In this document: positions 1 to 9,886 of the stretch, piece after piece | How positions within the stretch are numbered: position 1 is the stretch's first letter | Layout: each line of letters begins with the position of its first letter | Assembly: GCA_019671135.1 (NCBI GenBank) | Contig: JAHRHY010000011.1 | Span: 124,001 to 188,000, forward strand | Direction: 5' to 3' | Length of the DNA stretch: 64,000 nucleotides | Origin: Linnemannia hyalina | Lineage: Eukaryota; Mortierellomycota; Mortierellomycetes; Mortierellales; Mortierellaceae | Notes under the pieces: generated by a model | What the model was told of the DNA's origin: nothing | What the model saw: the letters and a program-made list of their open reading frames with translations, nothing else | The model's database searches: none | Position numbers and translations under genes: made by a program

Positions 1-327
1 TACGAAAACGCGAGTGAGGCGACAAAATGGCGTGAGACATCGGTGCGGAGGTAGGCGGCAAGGTGAGAGATAAAGAGTGGGTGTGGGTAGAGCAGTGGCT
101 AATGAAGAGGTGGAATAACACTGAGGGGAAAAACGGCGAGTGCTAATTACAAGGGCATGGGGAGACAGTGGAAAGAGGGACAGCAGACTTAAGGGAAAAA
201 TACGGGTACTAATGAGACGCACTTTTACATGGAAGAGAGAAGCGTCACTTATTCGAGGACGGCGAACAGAACCAATCAAGGAAAATACCAAAAATGAGAG
301 GGGAAGGCATCAAAAAGTATGGGGCGC

Positions 328-370
328 CTGATTGACACGACTGATTGACACGACTGATTGACACGACTGA
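328..370. repeat. 13-bp tandem repeat, 3.3 copies
   Basis: The unit CTGATTGACACGA is repeated perfectly at 328, 341 and 354 and followed by a partial CTGA. No coding frame uses it. Confidence 0.9.
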
Positions 371-619
371 AAGGTAATGGAGAAGGAAGGCTTGCTGGAT
401 AGAAGCGTAGAGAGTAGGGATAATGGAGAAAGAATGTGTTGATGAGACAAAGGCAAAGCGACCAACACTGAGCATCAAAGATATCGTGAAGTGAAGGAAG
501 ACGTGCGTATAGAAGGCGAAGGTGAAGGGATCGCTACCAGTGGTAAGGAGAAGAAACGTGTTGATGAGAGACAGTGGCAAAGACGCGAAGGTTGATGGAG
601 AGTTAAAATAAAAAGTCCA

Positions 620-675
620 ATCTATGTCTGGATTTACGGAGCCATACCGCGAGATCCGTAAATCCAAGCATAGAT
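620..675. repeat. Imperfect inverted repeat (21-bp arms, 14-bp loop)
   Basis: The left arm (620-640) and the reverse complement of the right arm (655-675) match except for three central bases (TCT versus CTT). The 11-bp inner stems GGATTTACGGA / TCCGTAAATCC are perfect. The structure could form a hairpin in RNA or DNA, or be a collapsed mobile-element end; no function is visible. Confidence 0.85.
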
Positions 676-1550
676 ACGGTGGACAAAAAAGAATGTACTC
701 TACTTGATATGCTCGTTTCAATGCCACACTCAGTCATAACGCAACGAACACTAAAAAAAAGAACGGTTCGGTGATGCCAAGGATGGCGCCGCTCAAAGAC
801 GTTTTTTTATTATCCTGATCTTCTCGCACTGGTGGTCAGCTGCAATTGTCTATAAGAACAGTGAGGAAGGAGGCAAGGAGAAAGACAGAGGTAGAGTGAA
901 AGATCAAGTGCGGGTGAGGCAAACGAGCTCTCTTAGTCTCACTTACTGATGTACCTGGATGACAGCAACGAAGATAGAAAAGAGAGAAAAGAGAGTGACA
1001 CAGAGGGGCATATCGCTGACGAAATTGAGCGATTCGCACCGCGAAACATTCCTACTATCTCCTACTTCCACTTGCTACCCTTCTCATTCTCACTTTCCTC
1101 CGCCAAGGAGATAACAACATGGTAAACTAGGATACATGCTAACACATATGTCCGACCCCTTACATTCGGTAAAAGCGGTTACAGACAGGTGACGAAGTTG
1201 CTTATTCTCGCAACGGTCGTGGGTGAGGTGATAAAAAGAATAGAGAGCGAGAGATGGGTTTATTTTGGTACATCAATGGAGCCGAGTACGGGATGTTTTG
1301 GGGCGAATATGTCATAAACTATGCGTCTGGTTTGAAAAAAGAACGGTCTTGTAGAAGGGGTAATATTGGTGGGCCGTGGGCGATACCGATCGGGAAGCTC
1401 CTCATCGTCCTCAACGCGTTTGGTTGGTGTTCTGATGTATCGTTCAGTTTCAACCACGTCCATTATGGTCTAAAAGTACAGCAGTCAGACTTTCTGGTCA
1501 AGATATTACTCAGCAACAGAGTAAGGTCTCAGCATGCTGGAGATCCAAGA

Positions 1551-2640
1551 TTATCGGTTGACTTTCAGCGACAGTTTTATCTTGAAGGTCTTGAGCAACT
1601 CCACGGAAGCCATGGCTTTGCCGATATCGTAATGGTCCTTGGGCAAATAAGAGGTGTGAACGTTCTGCCACAAATAGATGCCAGCCTGGAAGGAGAGTTG
1701 ATACAATGTCATTGCCCTGTTTACATCGTTAATGACGGCGGCGGCCTCCTCCTGCGGTCGCTTGAACGGCTTTCCAACGTCAATGCCCTCAATCTCAAGC
1801 CCAGGAAGGACAATTGTAGCCGCGTCGAAGAAACATTGAGGTGACAGGTCTTCTTCCTTCTTGCGCAGCCACCGCTGCTGCTGCTGTTGACCCTTCCTTT
1901 TCTGTCGCGGCTGCTCTCGCTCTTGTTGACCCCCTTCCAATATAGCTCGTCGCCGTTTACTGCCTGCTGCCGTACCTGCTGATCGATGCAATTCTGTGTC
2001 TTGATCGTGCTCGAACTCGTCAGCAGGGGTTTCCGCATCCAATAGCGCATCCGAGGCTGTCGACGATTGAGCATATGACTCTGTGATAGCGTCAAATGTT
2101 GAACAATCAGCATTTGCACGACGAGTAATACAGCGACCGAATACCTCATTTTTAAAGGCTACTGTATGTTGCAAAACACGGTCGAAACAAAGATGGAGCA
2201 TTTTACGACTTCGACTAACCTTTGAGATCACCTTGAGGTCGGGAGAAGCCTGCTTGCAAAATATTGGCCTCTATCCACAAGATATCCTACAGTCTTATTT
2301 GTTGAGACATCGATTTTGTACTCTGCCATCCGAGATGCCCAAAAGGCTGCGCCACCATTGAGTCGTCATGTCTTGTACTTTTCGCCAACTGCCACTCTAG
2401 AGGACTGGGACAGCGGATTTGTTGAAAGAAGGCTAGAGAAGGCTGCGTGTGCGTCATGTTCGCGTGTGAACCCAAATTGCTTGCAAAATTCAGGCATGGT
2501 GATATCCTCTTTGTGTGAAAGCCTCTCCCGTAACCAGAAATATGGCCCTATTGCGTACTGTAGTCCCTGCTGTGCTTGTGACTGCCACTGTTGCTGCTGC
2601 TGCGGTTGTTGCTCTTCTTGGAATTCATGATGTAAGCTTA
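1551..2640 (-). CDS. Orphan Q-rich protein, at least two exons, 5' end uncertain
   Basis: I do not recognise this gene. A coherent model joins an upstream exon (about 2640 to 2379, minus) to 2214-1551; the donor AA|GTACAA and acceptor TTAG join in phase. The upstream exon encodes a Gln-rich run followed by a hydrophilic segment containing YAIGPYFWLRERLSHKED. The downstream exon encodes an acidic stretch, a basic R/Q/K-rich segment that could serve for nuclear targeting, and a less repetitive C-terminal part with VLPGLEIEGIDVGKPF and a helical tail ending KLSLKVNR. No membrane segment is visible. The true start is not resolved because no ATG with good context lies in the upstream frame. It could be a decayed member of a lineage-specific family. 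Confidence 0.45.
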
Positions 2641-2730
2641 CAAAGCAATGAAATCAAGGACAAATTCAGAGTTAGCTGTCAATCTTTACACAATGAGACA
2701 TAAGAAGAATGAAGCTGATCAAGCACACCG

Positions 2731-2999
2731 CACTCCACTATCCGCCCTTCCGCCGCGAACTAAACGGAAGCCCCACTAAGAAAGAACCAGTGCTGGCAAC
2801 TTATGGTGTTCGAACGTAGACTGTCATCCTCTCCACACTCCACTTTCCGCCCTTCCGCCGCGAACTAAACGGAAGCCCCACTAAGAAAGAACCAGTGCTG
2901 GCAACTTATGGTGTTCGAACGTAGACTGTCATCCTCTCCACACTCCACTTTCCGCCCTTCCGTCGCGAACTAAACGGAAGCCCCACTAAGAAAGAACCA
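2731..2999. repeat. 105-bp tandem repeat, about 2.6 copies
   Basis: Units start at 2731, 2836 and 2941 with a period of exactly 105 bp. Copies are nearly identical, differing at a few positions (ACTA/ACTT, CCGCCG/CCGTCG). The third copy stops at 2999. Each unit contains a 6-bp stem CTTCCG...CGGAAG around a 12-nt loop. It lies just beyond the 3' end of the Fanzor-like relic at 3317. Confidence 0.95.
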
Positions 3000-3316
3000 A
3001 TGCACAAAGGGTAGGATGTCTACAGTCCATGTTTTAAACCCGATACAAATAAAAACAAAATACACCGGAACGGCAGTACATTACCTTAGTGAGGTAGACG
3101 GACGGGGACGAGGGAGCAATGGAAACAGGAAGAGTGTTGACAAAAGCGAAAGAGCAAGGATGTGGGGTAAAGAGCACATGGAGCAAGGAAACAGGAGGCA
3201 GCGCGAGGAAACAGGACCATAGGCGCGAGAATTACGTCACCGAAGTGAGTAAATCGCTCGCCCTCCTCCGCAACTCGACCATGGTCTAAACTCTAAAGTA
3301 TCTAAAATAGGAAAAC

Positions 3317-4260
3317 CTATGCTAATGCAACTCTCTTGTTCGATTGACTTGACTGTTCTCCCTCGCTTCCTGCCTTTCGCTTGACCCCCTTCTGCCTACC
3401 AAACTCTCCGGGGCGTGGCCTGGAACGTCTGTCCTGCATCAAGGGATAGTTTCCATCACTGTCTTGGGGCTGCAGGTAGAGTGGCCGCTGTTGCTCGAGC
3501 AAGTGTCCTCGAATGGCATTACACATGTTGTGGCCGGCCATGATGTCGCGGTGCATGTACTTTTGACACTTTGAAAGTCGGCGGAGGTCAACTTGGCCAA
3601 CGAACTCTCTATAAGTCTGGGTTTGACGCTAACGACGATGTTGCAAAGGGATCGGGCCTGAAAAATAAAAGGAGTAAAGGGCAAAAAAAAGTTAATATGT
3701 GCCTCTTTCAGCGTCAGGAGCAAACAATTGGCTGTAATTTACACACTTACTTTTTGACTGGAAGGACTCATGCAAAGATGATAGTCTGACCTTGGAAGAA
3801 ACCTTCCCAAGACCCACGCCAATAACAATCTTGTTGTCCTCGTCTCTCTTGGCCCTTGTCGATCCTCCAACAAGCTGTAAGAGATGATCGGCAATCAATC
3901 TATGCTCCTCTGCTCGAGCTTTCCCAGCGTCCCACTGGTGCTTCTTCAGGACCACATTGTCATAGAACAAATCGAGATGGCCCTCCACTTCCCGCTCTCT
4001 CTGTGTGTAGTTGCTGATACTCGCCTCTGGGCCACGACGAGAAGGTAGGCTGGTCTCGATTTGGCTGATGGAAGCTCCCCCCTCAACTGTCTGCCCTTTC
4101 CTACGGTCCAGTCATCGTCTGTGTTTGAAGGTAGGCTGGTAGACAGCCTTCTGCTTGACGGACAGGTTGAAAAACTTTGCGACAGTTCCTCGGTCTCTTC
4201 ATCCTCTCTGCCTCAACACTCGACAGCGACGACTCCATGGTAGTTGGGCCAGACTCTTGT
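3317..4260 (-). pseudogene. Fanzor-like (eukaryotic TnpB/OrfB relative) nuclease relic
   Basis: The reverse strand encodes a C-terminal block that fits the RuvC plus zinc-ribbon end of Fanzor/TnpB nucleases. Around 3960-3760 it reads RLIADHLLQLVGGS, IVIGVGLGKVSSK and LSSLHESFQSK. A bona fide intron follows (donor GTAAGT at 3750, acceptor TTTTTCAG ending at 3658), then ARSLCNIVVSV and EFVGQVDLRRL. It ends with KCQKYMHRDIMAGHN, which holds the RuvC-III RD..A..N motif, and a basic tail stopping at 3317. It is broken. The segment that should carry the RuvC-II Glu and the first Cys pair (between IVVSV and EFVGQ) is deleted with a frame change. One Cys of the second pair is missing. A TGA stop interrupts the upstream exon near 4110, and another frame change lies near 4150. 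The family assignment rests on motif order and is inference. Confidence 0.6.
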
Positions 4261-4818
4261 CCTTGTCCGACATTCGGCTGCTATTACATGGCATCGACTA
4301 GTTCCATTTTGTCCATTGTTTCCACCTCTCGATGTGTTTTTTTGGGAGTGACCTTGGGCGGTGTGGTATTGATCAACGGACCCATTGGTGGCTCTGGTGG
4401 CGACTTCCACGGCTTCAACTGGTATTGTATCATGGTCTCTGGAGGGTCATGCTTTTTTAGCTGAGAGCGGGCCCTTGATGGAGTATCGTTGACGGTACTT
4501 CTAAGGTCTTCCAGAACCACGAGAACGAGGGCGACATTCCGGAGGGCGATCGATAGTATCGTAACAGTTAAAAACATCCCTAGGCTCCTCTGCTTGGCCA
4601 GCATTATTCGTGCTACAAGGTTGTCACAAAATAATGTATGAGATTGACAGAAAGTCTATTTTCATATAGCTATCACAAACCAATGTATAAAAATGTGCAT
4701 CTTTTTACCTTTTCTTCCCCCCGCCTAGTTGCAGGCGAAGAACTTCCAGCCTCTCAAAGATGTCCTTGAGGGTCCTGTATTGTCGAGCGCCGTCCTGAGC
4801 CGTGGCTTCTTGACTAGA

Positions 4819-4900
4819 TCGAGCCACCCATTATCCGCGCCAACGCCCACCTTGTTGAAAGTCTTGCCTACCCTGCAGTAGTGACCGAAAAGCACTACAC
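4819..4900 (+). pseudogene. 82-bp patch of F-box/LRR coding sequence
   Basis: This segment matches 10050-10131 of the intact F-box gene downstream with about five mismatches in 82 bases. It covers the stretch encoding roughly EPSVIRANAHFDERLAYPAV. The similarity ends abruptly on both sides. It sits antisense inside an exon of the decayed gene at 4711-6590. Confidence 0.85.
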
Positions 4901-6203
4901 GGCGAGTATTGTAAAAAGCTCCACCAACGGTTCTAGAAAGGAAGAACAGATAGAACAGATGGTGAGAAGACGGCAACGTGAATCAAGAGGATATAAAGTA
5001 GGTGATCTTCGATAACATTAGACATAACATGGTGCAAACATATTAACATACCCCGAGCGAGTACACCAATGACGCAAACGTCGTCCTCAGACTGAAGCTT
5101 CAGAATCAAATCCAGTGCAAGTTTCATCTCTTGGTTGAGCTTGGTCACAGATCTGGTAGAGCCCGTCGTTCTTGGCTATCTTACCCTCCAACAGCACGAG
5201 AGAAACTTGTAGCTCCCCAACCTGCGTCGTGGTTGCATAATCAGGGATCAACAAGCTGGATCCAAAACGTCTTCTGTCCTCCTGCGTCGGAGTCCTATCT
5301 GAAAAAAGAGAGGGTAATCAAAGTACGTGTCAAGGAGCGGTCCCAGTCGAGACTTCAAGTACGTATTCTCATTGCGCGTTAGGGTGTTCCAGATCTGTGC
5401 AGTGTCCGTCATCTTTGTCAAGATGGACTGAGAGCGCGGCTCTGCAGTAGAGTGTCATCCAACAAATGGGTGAACACATCGGGCTTGTTCAGCGCAAGTC
5501 GGTGCGCCCAATGATGAGCCTCTGCGACGGCGTCATTCGCGAATGGCAGCATAGGATCTCGTATGGCATCGCAAAGGGAAACCCAGAAAGAGTCCTCGAC
5601 CTCTCCTTGAATGCCCCCGTCTGATATTCCGCTTCCACTAGGAAGACAAAATTGACGGCTCAACGGCTCTAATGGAAAAGGTTGAAGCGCAATTAGAAAC
5701 AGTCAAAATCGTTTGCAGTCAATCTAAAATTTAGGATAACAATACCCTCATCTTACTGACACCTGAAGTTAAAGGCTACTTAAAATATCTCGTAAGGCTC
5801 TGTAAGACCACCACCGTTTTCAACAATCCGATCCCTGCACGCCATCAGAGCGCGACCGATCTCAACCCCACCATGCACCCAATAGCTATCTACGTTAGAG
5901 TCTACTCCTCCAGGACCATCCAAAAAGTTCCAGGTGTAGAATCTGGATGCACGGGATCGGTGGACGGGAGATCCTTTCCAAGCAAGTGTCGAGAAGAACA
6001 AACTGGTGGTGTAGTGAAGGATGGATGGTCCTCGTCATCGACTGTGGAAAATGAATGTAACAAGGGAATACAGTGGATCAAAGACTGCTACTCATATGCA
6101 CTAGATTGAACAACAAGACTTAGCATAAAGTTGGGTCCACTTATAATCCTTCAGCACTGTGTCTGACGCGTGTGTTGACAATGCAGGCTGTAGGTCGTCC
6201 TTT

Positions 6204-6242
6204 GAGCCAGACACCCGAGCCAGACACCCGAGCCAGACACCC
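6204..6242. repeat. 13-bp tandem repeat, 3 copies
   Basis: GAGCCAGACACCC is repeated three times without change at 6204, 6217 and 6230. On the minus strand it adds a short repeated peptide to the decayed gene's exon. Confidence 0.9.
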
Positions 6243-7399
6243 ACGCCTCGGACGGGCTTGTCGGAGTTGCTGTTTGCGGGGGCCACGAGGGAACAGGTTG
6301 TACAGACAGTGAAGTCCGCGTCGAAGCGGACGGCGATGCTCCATTGTTGTCCAGTGCATCTGAGGAGTCTCCAACTTCGGGATCAGTGGGCAGCTGCATG
6401 AGGTTATCGGCTTCTTCCAGGACTTTCTTGGCGATGCGTCCACTCTCTACAACAACTTCTCCGGCAGTTCTCTTCAGAGTGATGGTGGCCTGTAGAGATG
6501 CTACCTGTCTGCTTAAAAGACTATGCCATAATTTTCCTCCAGATCTTGCACTTCTCCTGCAGGCGTGAACGAACACAATTCGTTCCACGAAACGTCACAG
6601 AATTGCTCGCATGCGGATAGCCGGCATAGAACATACCAAAGTGGCAATACCATCGCACCCCCACTGAGACTCATCGCAAATGTAACATCAACTTGCCCAA
6701 AGACGGCCACTCGCTGGACGAAGCACCTCTTTGTGCTGGCCTACATGGCAAAGCGCACGTTGATGGCAGCATCCCTTACCGCCTCTGGCAGACAGAAGTG
6801 CGAGAGGCCGAAAAAGCTTCCCGAACGAACGCATGTCTGTGAAGTAGCAACGTTACCCTGTGTTGTAGCCTGGAAATCTGATTACTGATTACGATTGAAA
6901 ATACGCGTCGTACGCCTTGACATCACTGGGCTTCAAATAAACAGTCACTTAAGCCCTCAATGAACAACGTGGCAAAATCAATGAAGGCTCTGGACAACGA
7001 CCCTTCGCCATCAACGCTAATCTTCGGAGACAGAAATCCACAAATGGTCCAGCTTCCTGACAAGCTATAGTAAAGAATCGATCTTCATGGAGAGGCTCTC
7101 AACCATCAGCAAAAACAAGAAAATCGATGTAGGCATTCGAACTTTTACATTCGCTATACGCAGTACTACGATGGACTAATTGGGTCATTGCGCCGGAACC
7201 TGAGGAGGTATGCAATAATTAAGTTATGGTTCGCCAGCTTAGAAAGAAGTGCTGGAAAACTAACACCTCCCTTTTAACCAACTACGATTAATTAGGGGGG
7301 CTCAGGCCTCGACATTTGACGGCGTGTAACCAAATGCGCCGTCAAGGAAGTCCGCCAAGAAAATACGCTCGATTTGAATGTGGGCATGTCAAAGTTTGA

Positions 7400-9165
7400 A
7401 ACCCCCTATTGAAGGCACTGGTCGAGCAAGAGGAGGCTGCGACTCATCAACATCCCCAGCCAAGCGGGCTGCTACATGTACTCGATGAAGGTCATCGGCC
7501 CACTCGGGAATCTGGGGAAGTGTCCAATGAGAACGACACACGTGAAGCGCCACATGGTGGTAAGTCAACTGTCAACATGTCGAAGGGTGCAGGCTATGAA
7601 TGGAGTGTAGGGATCAAAATCCTACTTAACACACATCTTTCCTCTCTTCTCACTCTCTCAGATACAAACTTGGGCAAGCATGCTCGCACCGTCGAAGATG
7701 AGGATAAAATGATCAGCGTAAGCGCCATGGACTTGCAGTGTTACGTAGTTGTATTTGCTCTCATCAATTTCACCTGCTAATTCTTGCTGCGTCTTTTCTA
7801 TTCCGATCAATGACGGACGGGCGAAGAACGTCACAGACGACAATCTTTTCCTGTCGAAGATGCAACATTACGACGCGGTCGCTTTCTCTGCTCAACATGT
7901 ATATACCAATGTTGTCAAGACACTGAATTTCTTTAATCTTTTTGATTATAGAATTACGACAGTGAACCATTGGAGGAGGACGATCCGGTCGATGTGGCTC
8001 GAACCCTGTCCCATGTGCTAATGAACGCTGTGATCGAGAAGGGGGACTTTGAGTTCACCGTCAAGCATTGAGATTCGATGCGGATAATCTCGCCGACTCT
8101 GTGAACGTTGAAGGACAGTGCATTATTTCGGATTGAATGCAACCCATGCTCGTATTGGATTTGTCATATCTCTTTTAGGGCATTATCGGGAATGCTATTC
8201 CTCGAGAATCGGCCGACATCTTTGCAAAGAAAATACTGTGGCACTAAGTACGAGCAATTGCAGGATCCCCTTGATACGCGTGTCGAGTACCCAACACCGG
8301 AGGAAGTTATGGACGGAGTGAAAGTTTGTCGCGATGCAAAGGATGTATGTGCAATCGTATGTGCAGTGTGCTAACATTAACTTTGACGCACTAACGCACT
8401 ATTATTACCACTTTGCTTCTAGGCGTACAGGAAGGCTTCATTGTCGCGGCATGGCGTGGAGGCAGGTCGTGTGGGCATGAAGGAAACCATCGAAAAGGCT
8501 CCGAAGAGCGCATTACGATCACTCTTGCTCTAAGGCGCAAAGCCTCATCAACTGTTTTCCCATCAGCGAGACTGATCAAACAAGCCATTTCATCCTGGGC
8601 ATGCTCTTACAAGTTATAGATCGACCAGACGAAACCAGGATCGGTCAGTAGGTGTTGGTGCACCTGGTGAATATTTGCCGACCTTTGATGACTCTTTTCA
8701 CATTCCGTTCTTCCGTTTTCGTCCATGCTCTACCAACTTTGCATACCTAGCACGGCTACCGCCTCCCTGACCGGGTCCTTATTCTTTCGTGTATTCTTGA
8801 ACTTGGGACAAATCGCCCTGCTATCCTGATGTCGTGATCAAGGATCACGAAACCATGGACATTGGCGTCGGCGAAACAAGCTTGCTCGCATCTTTCCAGA
8901 AGGACCGGGGCGACTTGGCACGGACGTTGATCTGGAGCAAGCGGGCGGCAGACGAGATTGCTACTAAGTTTGAGAGCATCGAAGGTATGAACACCTTGTC
9001 CATACAGATCATCGGCCAGACGTGCAACGTATGTTTCTTGTGGAAAGTCGGAACAATGTGCGTTGACTCCTAGGTTGGCGCCATGAAGATTCTCTTTGCG
9101 CTGTCGGATGCTCTGTCAATCGAGGATGATGTACAGGTCTGGCTCACACTGGACGAAACCTTTAA
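7400..9165 (+). CDS. Orphan multi-exon gene, probably decayed
   Basis: I do not recognise this gene, but it shows real exon-intron texture. A first group of exons joins in frame without forcing: 7409-7559, 7662-7717, 7827-7898 and 7952-8071. It has donors GTAAGT, GTAAGC and GTATAT, and acceptors CTCTCAG, CGAAG and TTATAG. The group encodes an acidic protein part with SKMQHYDAVAFSAQH and DVARTLSHVLMNAVIEKGDF. Further pieces follow: 8180-8344 (DTRVEYPTPEEVMDGVKV) with donor GTATGT and acceptor TTCTAG leading into 8424-8540, and 8835-9028 (VGETSLLASFQKDRGDLART). After a 45-bp intron (9029-9073) the last exon ends VQVWLTLDETFN at about 9167. No ATG opens the first exon, and frame breaks occur at 8072-8180 and 8800-8835, so this is probably a decaying gene. 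Confidence 0.4.
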
Positions 9166-9494
9166 CTAAGCCGTCAGCATCCTTAACGATGGCACACGCG
9201 GCCGAGCAGATTCCACGCCTCCACCCTGCTTTCCTGGATTAGTTACGCCCCGCTTGCGGCGTTGCAGTGCACAATATGGGATGTTCCTTCATACCTAGGT
9301 GTTAGTTTGTCACCAAGACAGGATCAAGTGTCGCTTTTTGGTCCGTCAGGTTGAGTATTATAGCTATTTTCTTTGATTACTGGGGAGTCTACTTTGGTCA
9401 CGAATTCTAGTCGTTCGACTAGTTCTTGTAAGAGTGGATTGTCCAAAAGTTACGGAGCCCATTATGAGAATCAGGATGTCTATGTAAGTCCGTT

Positions 9495-9636
9495 TTTGTC
9501 TGTTTCGTTTGGCGATCTCAGGTGTGAAAAGGATGACAAGTTGCAACTCAAAGGCGACTTCAAAGGTGATGGGGTGGATGATGCCGATAGGATGGGGCGG
9601 CTGTTTGGTACGAGGAGTATCGAGTACTACGCTTGA
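9495..9636 (+). pseudogene. C-terminal stub of an F-box/LRR gene
   Basis: The frame ending at 9636 encodes LQLKGDFKGDGVDDADRMGR then LFGTRSIEYYA and a stop. This lines up with the last 32 residues of the intact gene just downstream (IRGTFKGVGEGDDVKRLKC, then LFAARGIKYFS). Nothing upstream restores the rest of the gene, so this is a tail left by a lost tandem copy. Confidence 0.6.
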
Positions 9637-9886
9637 GAGCTACGTGTGTAGAAGGAGCGTTGACACGAGCATGTATTGCGAGATTATGTTTTTCCCACAC
9701 CTCACTCAGTCCTTTTATCATCTTTTCCTGCCCCTGTCTTCCTTTTTTCTCTCGTTTCCTTCCATTTACCAATCTTGCAAGCCCCTCCTAGCTCTCTTCC
9801 TTCTACAACGTACCGCCTCTTTCCAATTTTTTTCACACTTTTTCTGTTGCCCCCTTTTTATTCTTTCTCACCCGTCTTCTTTTATC

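Larger units (their letters stand above)
1..1550. other. Gene-poor AG-rich stretch
   Basis: No convincing gene on either strand. The plus strand is purine-rich with loosely repeated phrases such as TGTTGATGAGA near 436 and 557. The open frames here are short and low-complexity. It contains a 13-bp tandem repeat (328-370) and an imperfect palindrome (620-675), listed separately. Confidence 0.6.
4711..6590 (-). pseudogene. Decayed multi-exon gene of unknown family, interrupted by an F-box gene fragment
   Basis: Several coding-like pieces run in the same direction. One (6588 to about 6240) contains ATITLKRTAGEVVVESGRIA. A second (6001-5780) contains FYTWNFLDGPGGVDS. A third (5663-5418) contains EDSFWVSLCDAIRDPMLPF and continues in another frame as DTAQIWNTLTRNENTYLKS. 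A fourth (5148-5050) contains LNQEMKLALDLILKLQ and DVCVIGVLARE, with an intron donor GTATGT and an acceptor CTTTCTAG near 4931. The final piece reads RTLKDIFERLEVLRLQ (near 4760). Frame changes and stops separate them. At 4900-4819 the last exon is interrupted by sequence copied from an F-box gene in the opposite sense. I do not recognise the family; the exons look like part of a long protein without obvious catalytic motifs. Confidence 0.45.

Noticed and set aside
1254..1844. 196-codon plus-strand open frame
   Set aside because: It is antisense to the better-supported gene at 1551-2640; its 5' part has no family resemblance.
2800..2820. tRNA or SINE B box (TGTTCGAAC) in the 105-bp repeat
   Set aside because: There is no A box at a proper distance and no cloverleaf can be folded.
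2731..2999. CRISPR array
   Set aside because: Tandem units are contiguous with no spacers, and the genome is eukaryotic.
9509..9886. 126-codon extension upstream of the F-box gene at 9887
   Set aside because: It is pyrimidine-rich leader giving an S/F/L/P-rich peptide, and the family start is at 9887.
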